A DNA stretch of 29,045 nucleotides. Source: an uncultured Oscillospiraceae bacterium. Its GTDB lineage: Bacteria > Bacillota > Clostridia > Oscillospirales > Acutalibacteraceae. The stretch covers positions 1 through 29,045 of the forward strand of contig UQRS01000019.1 of NCBI GenBank assembly GCA_900543525.1, written 5' to 3'. Both the position numbers and the translations under genes were made by a program. Each line of letters starts with the position of its first letter. The first letter of the stretch is position 1. The notes beneath the pieces are model-generated. The model was not told the origin of the DNA and did not search any database. It saw only the letters and a list, made by a program, of their open reading frames with translations. Positions 7,614 to 14,685 of the stretch are shown here, piece after piece.

Positions 7614-8327
7614 TTGGACAAGCTTTCCTACAGGTTGGAGGGGTTCGAGGGTCCGCTCGACCTTTTGCTCTACCTGATTTCCAAACACCAGCTGAATATT
7701 TATGATATCAATCTGACCGCGCTGCTTGAGCAGTACACCGCCCACATCCGCGCGATGGAGGCGGCGGACATGGAGGTTGCGAGCGAGTTTTTGGAGATGG
7801 CCTCCCGTCTGGTTTATTTAAAGACGGTCAGCCTCCTGCCCCGGCACGATGAGGCCGAGCAGCTGCGGGAGGAGCTGACCGGCGAGCTGCTGGAGTATCA
7901 GACCTGCCGTAAAATGGCGGCGGTGCTGGGCGGCATGACCGAGGGGTTCGGCTGCTTCGTCCGTCCTCCCGAGCCGGCGCCGGTGAACAAAACCTACGCC
8001 CGCCGGCATGAGGCGGTCGTGCTGCTGGATTCCTATCTGGCCGCGGTGGGGAGGGGGCAGCGCCGCCTTCCGCCGCCGACTACCGTTTTTTCCAAAATTG
8101 TGGCGAAGAAGATGGTTTCGGTTTCCTCCCGGATTGTGCATGTGCTGCGCGGCCTATGGAACGGGCAGCGACAGCGGTTTTCGGCTCTGTTCCGGCAGGC
8201 GGAGAGCCGATCGGAGCTGGTGGCCACCTTCCTGGCGGTGTTGGAGCTGGTCAAGGCGCGGCGGGTCGTCGTCTCCGGCGAGGGGGAGGAGACCAGCGTG
8301 CAGATTGTGAAAAAGAAAAACGGATGA
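7614..8327 (+). CDS. scpA: Segregation and condensation protein A (SMC kleisin)
   Basis: The kleisin subunit (237 aa) that bridges the SMC ATPase heads and binds an ScpB dimer, needed for chromosome compaction and segregation. The N-terminus YRLEGFEGPLDLLLYLI is the family hallmark, followed by the helical neck-binding segment and VASEFLEMASRLVYLK (about 44-63). The C-terminal winged-helix segment (ATFLAVLELVKARRV) binds the SMC cap. The start is TTG at 7614, with AAAAGGA overlapping the end of the upstream protease gene. scpB follows after an 87-base gap. Confidence 0.95.
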   Translation: MDKLSYRLEGFEGPLDLLLYLISKHQLNIYDINLTALLEQYTAHIRAMEAADMEVASEFLEMASRLVYLKTVSLLPRHDEAEQLREELTGELLEYQTCRKMAAVLGGMTEGFGCFVRPPEPAPVNKTYARRHEAVVLLDSYLAAVGRGQRRLPPPTTVFSKIVAKKMVSVSSRIVHVLRGLWNGQRQRFSALFRQAESRSELVATFLAVLELVKARRVVVSGEGEETSVQIVKKKNG

Positions 8328-8345
8328 CGGCGTTTTAAAATGCCG
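8328..8345 (+). other. Short near-palindrome after scpA
   Basis: CGGCGTTTTAAAATGCCG begins right at the scpA stop and is a full palindrome allowing one G-U pair. It has no T-run after it, so it is not a terminator; it may only stabilise the mRNA between scpA and scpB. Confidence 0.3.
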
Positions 8346-8414
8346 CGCCGATTTCGGAGGCGACGGGGCGATAGGCCTTTTCCCGCGCTTCCATGATAAA
8401 GGAACGAAAAATAT

Positions 8415-9113
8415 ATGGCTATGAATCAAAATGAAAAACTCGCCGCGGTGGAGGCGGTCATCTTCGCCTCGGGCGAGCCGATCAGCCTCGACAAGCTGGC
8501 GGCGGCCGTCGACCTGACGGAGGCGGCGCTGCCTCCCATCCTGAACGCATTGGAAAAGCGGCTGGACGCGCCTGAGAGCGGCATCCGCCTCGTCCGGATG
8601 GAGGACAGCTATCAGCTTTGTACCAAGGCGTCGCAGAGCGCCTTTGTCCGCCGCGCGTTTGAGATTCGGCGCAATACGCCGCTGTCTCAGGCTGCGCTGG
8701 AGGTGCTGGCGGTGGTTGCCTACAACCAGCCGGTGACCAAGGCCTTTGTCGAGCAGGTGCGCGGTGTCGACTGCTCCGGCGTGGTCGGCAGCCTCTGTGA
8801 AAAGGGCTTGATTGAGGAGAAGGGTCGCCTCGATCTGCCGGGGCGTCCGCTGCTCTACGGTACGACGACCACCTTTCTGCGCTGCTTCGGCCTCGCCTCT
8901 ATTGACGAGCTGCCGCCTCTGCCCGAAAAGCAGGAGGGCGCGCCGGCCGAAAATCCGGTTCGGCAGATGGTGATCGACCCGGACAATCCGCAGGCTGAAA
9001 CGGCCGGGGATGCAAGGGAGGCTCCCGATTCCGCGGCCGACAAAGCAGACGCCGCCGATGCGGCGCATATGCAGCCGGAAGGGGAGGGTTCTCTTCCCCC
9101 GACGGAAGGGTAA
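8415..9113 (+). CDS. scpB: Segregation and condensation protein B
   Basis: The partner of ScpA in the SMC complex, 232 residues. Two winged-helix domains are visible: EAVIFASGEPISLDKL near the start, and PLSQAALEVLAVVAYNQPVT with GVDCSGVVGSLCEKGLIEEKG in the middle, ending in GRPLLYGTTTTFLRCFGL. The last 60 or so residues form an acidic, Ala/Asp/Glu-rich tail likely to be disordered, a little longer than in B. subtilis ScpB. The ATG at 8415 follows AAAGGAACG; a second ATG two codons later is possible. Confidence 0.95.
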   Translation: MAMNQNEKLAAVEAVIFASGEPISLDKLAAAVDLTEAALPPILNALEKRLDAPESGIRLVRMEDSYQLCTKASQSAFVRRAFEIRRNTPLSQAALEVLAVVAYNQPVTKAFVEQVRGVDCSGVVGSLCEKGLIEEKGRLDLPGRPLLYGTTTTFLRCFGLASIDELPPLPEKQEGAPAENPVRQMVIDPDNPQAETAGDAREAPDSAADKADAADAAHMQPEGEGSLPPTEG

Positions 9114-9126
9114 AGGGCGTGGAAAC

Positions 9127-9771
9127 ATGCTGGTTTTATATATTCTGCTTGGTTTTGTGCTCTTGCTGCTTCTTTTGCTGCTGATTCCGGTGCGGCTCCG
9201 TCTGGAGATGGAGGAGAAAACCTCCGCCAGCCTCTCCTGGCTGTTTTTGAAATTCCGATTGCTGCCGCAAAAGCCGAGGAGGCGCGCAGCCGCAGAGGCA
9301 GAGGCCGATGCCGAAAAGGAGAAGAAAAAGGGCGAGAATCTTTTCTCCCGCACCGCGCGGGAGGAGGGGACGGCCGCGGCCTTTCAGCTGGCTGCGCAAA
9401 CCGTCCGCTCGGCAGCGGACAAATTTCTCCCGTTATTTCGACGGATGGTGGTTGAACTGCTTTGGCTGGAGGTGGACGTAGCCACTCCCGACGCGGCAAA
9501 AACCGCGATGGAGTACGGCGGCATCTGCGCGGCGGTTTTTCCGCTGCGGGGCTTTCTGGGGGAGATTATGACCTTCTCCCGCGAGCGGATTGTGATTACG
9601 CCGGATTTCTCCGGTGAGGAAAGCCGGGTTCGATTGCGGCTTCGCGTGCGGCTGCGGCCGATCTTTGCCGTGTGGGCGGCGATCCGCTTTTTGTGCGAGA
9701 TTCTTTTATATAAATGGAAAAACCGAAAAACCGGGAACGGATCGAAAGTAAAGGATGGTGCGAAAATATGA
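9127..9771 (+). CDS. DUF2953 domain protein (YtfI-like), membrane-anchored
   Basis: A 214-residue protein with one strongly hydrophobic N-terminal segment (LVLYILLGFVLLLLLLLLIP), then a charged Lys/Glu/Ala-rich linker (about 55-80) and a soluble domain containing LLWLEVDVATPDAAKTAMEYG, the pattern of the DUF2953 family. The start at 9127 follows AAAGGGCGTGGA, 13 bases after scpB. Its TGA overlaps the ATG of the next gene (ATGA at 9768-9771), suggesting translational coupling. In B. subtilis the related ytfI lies beside ytfJ, so a sporulation-associated role is plausible, but no biochemical function is known to me. Confidence 0.8.
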   Translation: MLVLYILLGFVLLLLLLLLIPVRLRLEMEEKTSASLSWLFLKFRLLPQKPRRRAAAEAEADAEKEKKKGENLFSRTAREEGTAAAFQLAAQTVRSAADKFLPLFRRMVVELLWLEVDVATPDAAKTAMEYGGICAAVFPLRGFLGEIMTFSRERIVITPDFSGEESRVRLRLRVRLRPIFAVWAAIRFLCEILLYKWKNRKTGNGSKVKDGAKI

Positions 9772-10151
9772 GTGAAAATGAAAAGGTAACCGGATTGATT
9801 AACGCGGCGACCGACAAGCTGCGCGGCATGGTGGACTCCGACACGGTGATCGGACAGCCGATCGCGGTGGGGGAGGTTACGCTGATCCCCGTCTCCAAAG
9901 CGAGCTTCGGCGTGGCGGCCGGCGGCAGCGACCTGCCGAGCAAGCAGCCCGGAAGCTTCTTCGGCGGCGGCAGCGGCGCGGCGGCGAGTGTAACGCCGGT
10001 GGCCTTCCTTGCTGTCAAGGGGGGCGAGGTTCGGATCCTCCCGATTTATAAGGATGATTCGGCAACCGGTCGGGCCATCGGCCTTCTGCCCGATCTGTTT
10101 GATAAGGTGACCGGCCTGTTTAAGAAAAACGAGGGCGACAATCGGGAATGA
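9768..10151 (+). CDS. gerW: Spore germination protein GerW (YtfJ family)
   Basis: A 127-residue soluble protein matching the YtfJ/GerW family: an N-terminal helix with VIGQPIAVGEVTLIPVSKAS, a Gly-rich stretch with FGGGSGAAA, then TPVAFLAVKGGEVRILPI. In B. subtilis the protein is made in the forespore and is needed for proper germination. The start at 9768 overlaps the stop of the upstream DUF2953 gene; AAAGGATGG lies ahead of it. The reading frame can be extended upstream but the extension overlaps the previous gene and is not supported. Confidence 0.9.
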   Translation: MSENEKVTGLINAATDKLRGMVDSDTVIGQPIAVGEVTLIPVSKASFGVAAGGSDLPSKQPGSFFGGGSGAAASVTPVAFLAVKGGEVRILPIYKDDSATGRAIGLLPDLFDKVTGLFKKNEGDNRE

Positions 10152-10238
10152 TCGACGCCCTTTTGTCATAGGATTATCTGTAAGTTCCGTGCGTCCTTAA
10201 TGCTTTAAGCAGGCGCGTCCGGAGCTTGCCAAATCCGA

Positions 10239-11384
10239 ATGACAAGGTGGCGGGACGGTTTGCGCAAATACCTTCTTTCTTTTGCGGCGGCGTTTGCACT
10301 GCTTTGCACGCTGCCGCTTGTTTGTTCGGCACAACCGGACATCTCGGCGAAAGGGGCGGTGCTGCTCTCTGGGACGAGCGGCCGGGTGGTTGCCGCGTAT
10401 AACGAGCGGGAGCGGCTTCCGATGGCCAGCACGACCAAGATTATGACGGCGCTTCTGTTGGCCGAAAGCGGCGACCTCTCGAAGGAGATTGTAACCACCA
10501 GGGAAATGGTGACGGTCGAGGGGTCGTCGATGGGCCTCCTTACGGGAGATCGGGTGACCTACCACGACCTGCTGTATGGAATGCTGCTGGCCTCCGGCAA
10601 CGACGCGGCCAACACGACGGCCATCTGCCTTGGAGGAAGCACGGCCGGCTTTGCGGCGCAGATGAATGCCAAGGCTGCCGCGCTGGGACTTTCCGACACC
10701 CACTTTGTCACCCCCTCCGGGCTGGACGATCCCGCGCATTATACGACCGCCTACGACCTGGCGCGGCTGGCGGCTTATGCTATGGAGAATCCCGTCTTTC
10801 GGGAGGCCGCCTCCGCCAAAACGGCGGTGCTTTGCTACGGCAATCCGCCCTATCGCCGCAGCCTGACCAATCACAACAAGCTGCTCTCCTTCTATGACGG
10901 CTGCATCGGGGTCAAGACCGGCTTTACAAAAAAATCGGGACGCTGCCTCGTCTCGGCTGCCGAGCGGGAGGGCGGCATGCTGGTTGCGGTCACTCTGAAT
11001 GACGGCAACGACTGGGCAGATCACGCTGTGCTGCTGGATTATGGCTTTTCTTTGATGGAAACGCGGACGCTTTCCGCCGACCTGCCGGAGACGGTCCGGA
11101 TCGCCGGCGGAACGAAAACGGCGGCGGCCTGCGGTGCGGAATCGGTTTCGCTGACCCTTTTGCCCGAGGAGTTCGACCTGATCGAGACGGCGGTTTACCT
11201 GACGCCGCTCTGCTTCGCCCCGGTGGAGAAGGGGGAGGTGGTCGGCCGGGTGGACTACTGCGTGGGGGAGAAGGTTCTCGCCACGCAGGAAATATATGCG
11301 GCTGAGACGGTTCTCCCGGCCGAGCCGCAGCCGGCGAAAAGGGAGACCGTCTGGGACGCTTTGCGGCGGCTGCTGAAAATGTAG
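10239..11384 (+). CDS. D-alanyl-D-alanine carboxypeptidase (DacF/PBP5-type, S11)
   Basis: A secreted, membrane-linked penicillin-binding protein that trims the terminal D-Ala of peptidoglycan stem peptides. A signal peptide spans about residues 1-31 (RKYLLSFAAAFALLCTLPL, then VCSA). The three active-site motifs are complete: SxxK as Ser64-Lys67 in MASTTKIM, SGN at 119-121, and KTG at 226-228 in GVKTGFTKKSGR. A C-terminal PBP5_C-like beta domain follows from about residue 280, and the end AKRETVWDALRRLLKM looks like an amphipathic membrane anchor. The ribosome binding site is weak (GGAG 15 bases upstream), so the exact start is unsure. Position after gerW suggests the sporulation DacF branch, but this is inference. 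Confidence 0.9.
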   Translation: MTRWRDGLRKYLLSFAAAFALLCTLPLVCSAQPDISAKGAVLLSGTSGRVVAAYNERERLPMASTTKIMTALLLAESGDLSKEIVTTREMVTVEGSSMGLLTGDRVTYHDLLYGMLLASGNDAANTTAICLGGSTAGFAAQMNAKAAALGLSDTHFVTPSGLDDPAHYTTAYDLARLAAYAMENPVFREAASAKTAVLCYGNPPYRRSLTNHNKLLSFYDGCIGVKTGFTKKSGRCLVSAAEREGGMLVAVTLNDGNDWADHAVLLDYGFSLMETRTLSADLPETVRIAGGTKTAAACGAESVSLTLLPEEFDLIETAVYLTPLCFAPVEKGEVVGRVDYCVGEKVLATQEIYAAETVLPAEPQPAKRETVWDALRRLLKM

Positions 11385-11457
11385 CGGAGGCGCTTTTGCC
11401 TCACATGAAAATTTTTTGAAAAACGGCCTTTGTCCGCAGGGGCCGGAGGGGAAAAGA

Positions 11458-12204
11458 ATGAAAGAGAACAAAATCAGACTGCAGAAATATCTGTCCGAGT
11501 GTGGCATCGCCTCCCGCAGGAAGGCGGAGGAGTATATTGAGGCCGGGCGGGTGAAGGTCAACGGCCGGCCGGCAAAGCTGGGCGACCGGGTGGATCCCAA
11601 ACGGGATAAGGTCATGTTTGCCGGCCGCAGGGTCGTCGGGCAGAAGAAAAAAATGTACATCATGCTGCACAAGCCGCGCGGCTATGTCACGACCCTCTCG
11701 GATGAAAAGGGGCGCAAGTGCGTCAGCGATCTGGTGGCTGACGCCGGCGTGCGGCTCTTTCCGGTCGGCCGGCTCGACCGGGACTCGGAAGGGCTGCTGC
11801 TTATGACCAACGACGGCGAGTTTGCCAATCTGCTGACCCACCCCTCCTGCTATGTGTCGAAGGTGTACCGGGTGACCGTCCGTGGGCAGGTCACCGAGGA
11901 GCAGCTGGATCAGATGGCGGCCGGCATCCTCCTGGACGGGGAGAAAACCCGCCCCTGCGAGGTGCATGTCATCAGCAAGGGGGAGGATCGCACGGTGCTT
12001 CACTTCACCCTCTATCAGGGGAAGAACCGCCAGATTCGCCGCATGTGTGAGGCGGTCGGCCTCACGGTCATCCGACTGAAGCGAACCATGATCGCCGGGG
12101 TGAAGCTGGGCATGCTGAAGCCCGGAAAATGGCGCGAGCTGAATGAGAAGGAGATGCGGCATTTAACCAGCGTCTCCGTGCCGCAGCGAGAGGAAGAAAT
12201 CTGA
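11458..12204 (+). CDS. rluB: rRNA pseudouridine synthase, RluB/RsuA family
   Basis: A 248-residue enzyme that isomerises a uridine in rRNA. The N-terminal S4 RNA-binding domain (RLQKYLSECGIASRRKAEEY) is followed by the catalytic motif VGRLDRDSEGLLLMTNDG with catalytic Asp107, and by KVYRVTVRG and GKNRQIRRMCEAVG, all typical of RsuA/RluB enzymes. The start at 11458 is preceded by GGAGGGG at 6-base spacing. The family is secure. RluB (23S U2605) is the usual call in Firmicutes, but the site is not proven by sequence. Confidence 0.9.
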   Translation: MKENKIRLQKYLSECGIASRRKAEEYIEAGRVKVNGRPAKLGDRVDPKRDKVMFAGRRVVGQKKKMYIMLHKPRGYVTTLSDEKGRKCVSDLVADAGVRLFPVGRLDRDSEGLLLMTNDGEFANLLTHPSCYVSKVYRVTVRGQVTEEQLDQMAAGILLDGEKTRPCEVHVISKGEDRTVLHFTLYQGKNRQIRRMCEAVGLTVIRLKRTMIAGVKLGMLKPGKWRELNEKEMRHLTSVSVPQREEEI

Positions 12205-12218
12205 AAGGATGATCGGAT

Positions 12219-12599
12219 ATGATTACGGTGCTTCCATTGCGGGAGGCGGACAGGCTTTCCGCGCTGTATCGGGAGGCGGGCGAGCCTCTGCCGCAAAATG
12301 CCGGCGCGGTTGTCGCGTCGGACGGGGAGGAGCGCCTGGGCTACTGCCTCTACACGCTGGATGAGGAGAAAATCTCGATCGGGCGGCTGGAGCCGGTCGA
12401 GGACATCGCGCTGGCGGACGGAATTCTGCGCGCGGCGCTGCATGTCGCGGTGACCGGGGGACTGATGCAGGCTGTTTATACCGACCGGGCGCCAAAAGCT
12501 CTCTTCGAACGATTGGAATTTATTGAAAATGACGAAAAACACACCCTTCGGTTGGCAAAGTTATTTTCAACCTGTCAAAATTGTGCGGGGACTCCATAA
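12219..12599 (+). CDS. Small GNAT-like protein, function unknown
   Basis: A 126-residue soluble protein, 14 bases after rluB, with AAAGGATGA before the ATG. The second half, with ADGILRAALHVAVTGGLMQAVYTD and then FERLEFI, resembles the last helix-strand-helix of the GNAT acetyltransferase fold. A clear acetyl-CoA pyrophosphate loop (Q/RxxGxG/A) is not visible, so activity is doubtful. It may be a degenerate acetyltransferase-like binding domain. It is the last gene before the promoter at 12605, making it the likely end of the scpA-rluB run. I do not see a terminator after it. Confidence 0.6.
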   Translation: MITVLPLREADRLSALYREAGEPLPQNAGAVVASDGEERLGYCLYTLDEEKISIGRLEPVEDIALADGILRAALHVAVTGGLMQAVYTDRAPKALFERLEFIENDEKHTLRLAKLFSTCQNCAGTP

Positions 12600-12604
12600 T
12601 TTTC

Positions 12605-12633
12605 TTGTTATTTTTCTAACGATGTTATATACT
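12605..12633 (+). promoter_or_regulatory. Sigma-A type promoter of the carboxyl-transfer module
   Basis: TTGTTA (12605-12610), an exact 17-bp spacer and TATACT (12628-12633), 80 bases before the first start codon of the module. The stretch just after it (AAATAATGAGTTATTAT) is a small AT-rich inverted repeat near the expected transcript start. Confidence 0.7.
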
Positions 12634-12712
12634 ATTAAATAATGAGTTATTATGCTAAGGTGAGGGATTGTGCAGCTTTCCTTCTCCTTTTCAGCAGGAC
12701 GGAGGTATAAAA

Positions 12713-14101
12713 ATGCGTGTTCAGAGTGGTATCGAGAAGCTGGAGGCTGAGGTGAAAGCCCTCTCCGACAGCACCGCGCGCGGCCGTCTGGCGCAGCTGT
12801 TTGACGACGGTGTTTATACCGAGCTGGAGCGGTTTGCCAAAAACGGCGACGCTGCGGCGGAGGTTATCTGTGCTTACGGCTATGTCAGCGGCGGTCCGGC
12901 TTATGCCTTTTCGCAGGACGCTTCGGTTGCGTCCGGCGCGATGGGGAAGGCGCAGGCTGCCAAGATTGCCCGTCTGTATCAAAAGGCGGCGCAGACCGGG
13001 TTGCCGGTTTTTGCAATCTATGATTCCAACGGCGCCCATGTGGGGGAGGGGGTTGGTGCCCTCGCCGCTTATGGGGAGCTGATTGCCGCGTCCAACAACC
13101 TGTCCGGCGTTGTGCCGCAGATCTCCCTGGTGTTGGGGAGCTGCATCGGCTCGGCTGCCGTGCTGGCCAGCGCGGCCGACATTGTGATCATGTCGAAGGA
13201 GGCCGAGCTGTATGTGACCTCCGGCAAAATTCTGGGAGATAAGAAGATCGGTTCGGCTGAGCTGGCTGCGGCGAACGGCACCGCCCACATCGTGGCGGAG
13301 GATGAGGCCGACGCCATTGCCGCTGCAAAGCTGGCGATTACCCTGCTGCCCTCCAACAACCTGTCGGTTGCGCCCGCTGCCGATTATGTGCAGGCGGAGG
13401 GAGCCGCGGACAGCAGTGACACCATGGCGGTGCTGCGCTCGATTGTCGATGGCGGCAGCGCACTGGAGCTGAGCAAGGACTACGCGCCCTGCGTATACAC
13501 CGCGCTTTGTCGGATTGGCGGCAATGCGGTCGGCGTAGTTGCCACCGTGCAGGGAGATAAGGAAGGCCGCATCTGCGCTGCCGGCTGTGCCAAGGCTGCG
13601 CGTTTTGTCCGGATGTGCGACGCCTTTACCATTCCGGTGGTAACCCTTGTGGATACCATGGGCTTTTATGTCACGGCGGAGAGTGAGCTTTCCGGCGGAG
13701 TCAAGGCGATGACCGCCCTGACCCACGCGTATGCGGAAGCGACGACGCCGAAGATTTCTCTGATTACCGGAAAGGCGGTTGGCGCCGCCTATATTGCGCT
13801 GGCCGGTTCCGGTGCGGATATGACCTTTGCTTTCCCGAACGCCATGATTTCGGCGCTCGAGCCGATGACGGCCGTTTCGGTGCTCTATGCCGACCGGCTG
13901 GCCAAGGGGGAGGACCGCAAGGCTCTGGAGGAGGAGTACGTCGCCTCTGACGCGGACGTATTTGCCGCCGCCGCCGAAGGATATGTCGACGACGTCATCC
14001 GGCCGGAGGAGGCCTTTGCCAAAATTACCTCCGCTTTGGAGATGCTGTCCGGAAAGCGCGCCTCGACCATGGATAAAAAGCATTCCAATATGCCGCTTTG
14101 A
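12713..14101 (+). CDS. Acyl-CoA carboxyltransferase family protein (12S/MmdA-like), divergent
   Basis: A 462-residue protein of the biotin-dependent carboxyltransferase family, with two crotonase-like halves. Recognisable parts are TARGRLAQLFDDG (21-33), YAFSQD (64-69), VVPQISLVLGSCIGSAA (133-149), VDTMGF (313-318) and YAEATTPKISLITGKAVGAAY (start 340). It is shorter than typical methylmalonyl-CoA or propionyl-CoA carboxyltransferases (about 510-520). The oxyanion loops are altered: the usual DSGGAR reads DSNGAH (104-109), and the usual KAYGGAY reads KAVGAAY. Substrate is therefore uncertain. An excellent GGAGGT site sits 6 bases before the ATG. It is followed by a biotin carrier and a 5S-type subunit, so it likely transfers a carboxyl group between an acyl-CoA and biotin in the cytoplasm. 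Confidence 0.8.
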   Translation: MRVQSGIEKLEAEVKALSDSTARGRLAQLFDDGVYTELERFAKNGDAAAEVICAYGYVSGGPAYAFSQDASVASGAMGKAQAAKIARLYQKAAQTGLPVFAIYDSNGAHVGEGVGALAAYGELIAASNNLSGVVPQISLVLGSCIGSAAVLASAADIVIMSKEAELYVTSGKILGDKKIGSAELAAANGTAHIVAEDEADAIAAAKLAITLLPSNNLSVAPAADYVQAEGAADSSDTMAVLRSIVDGGSALELSKDYAPCVYTALCRIGGNAVGVVATVQGDKEGRICAAGCAKAARFVRMCDAFTIPVVTLVDTMGFYVTAESELSGGVKAMTALTHAYAEATTPKISLITGKAVGAAYIALAGSGADMTFAFPNAMISALEPMTAVSVLYADRLAKGEDRKALEEEYVASDADVFAAAAEGYVDDVIRPEEAFAKITSALEMLSGKRASTMDKKHSNMPL

Positions 14102-14143
14102 TTTTGCATAGCCTAAAAATCCGAATTATTGGAGGAGAATAAA

Positions 14144-14533
14144 ATGAAACAGCTCAGAATTACCGTAAACGGAAAAGCATATGATGTTCAGGTGGAGGAG
14201 CTCGGCGCTTCTGCCTCTCCGGCTGTCGCGGCCCCCGCGCCGGTTTCCACCGCACCCGCCCCGGCGGCTCCCGCAGCTGCTGCCCCGGCCGCGCCCGCCG
14301 CTGCCGCCGCTCCCGGCGCCGGAGAGGCTGTAAACGCCCCGATGCCGGGTACCATCCTCGACGTAATGGTGAAGGCCGGCGACCCGGTGAAGAACGGCCA
14401 GGCGCTGGTCGTGCTGGAGGCCATGAAGATGGAAAATGAAATCTGCGCACCTGTGGACGGCACGGTGACTGCCGTGATGGTCAACAAGGGCGACACGGTC
14501 GAAGCCGGACAGGCGATTGTGACCATTGGCTAA
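14144..14533 (+). CDS. Biotin carboxyl carrier protein (1.3S/GcdC-type)
   Basis: A 129-residue biotin-dependent carrier. An N-terminal beta segment (KQLRITVNGKAYDVQVEEL) is joined by a flexible Ala/Pro-rich linker (about 24-60) to a biotinyl domain that starts at NAPMPGTILDVMV. The biotin-accepting Lys95 is in EAMKMEN, and the domain ends in KGDTVEAGQAIVTIG. The start at 14144 has GGAGGAG upstream; an in-frame TTG at 14129 is ignored. The linker and domain order match carriers of sodium-pumping decarboxylases and of the Propionibacterium transcarboxylase. It would swing carboxybiotin between the proteins encoded on either side. Confidence 0.93.
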   Translation: MKQLRITVNGKAYDVQVEELGASASPAVAAPAPVSTAPAPAAPAAAAPAAPAAAAAPGAGEAVNAPMPGTILDVMVKAGDPVKNGQALVVLEAMKMENEICAPVDGTVTAVMVNKGDTVEAGQAIVTIG

Positions 14534-14548
14534 CTCGTTTTTTGCGGT

Positions 14549-14590
14549 GCACCCGAAGCGGTGGGGAGTATACCTCCCGGTTTTGGGTGC
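14549..14590 (+). other. Strong intercistronic hairpin between carrier and 5S genes
   Basis: GCACCC at 14549-14554 pairs with GGGTGC at 14585-14590, and within it GGGAG and CTCCC form a second stem around TATAC. No T-run follows, so termination is not implied. The 152 bases between the two genes otherwise hold a second GC-rich partial fold (about 14590-14620). The structure may set the relative expression of the two genes. Confidence 0.45.
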
Positions 14591-14685
14591 GGCCTTTCTC
14601 TAAAAAAAGGGCGCGGCCGGGTTATGCGCGCCGACGCTCTGGAATTCTTTGGCGATTTTATTGATGAAAGAGGTGTCGCTTGAAA

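Noticed and set aside
8328..8345. Terminator between scpA and scpB
   Set aside because: The near-palindrome has no T-run and scpA and scpB are normally cotranscribed.
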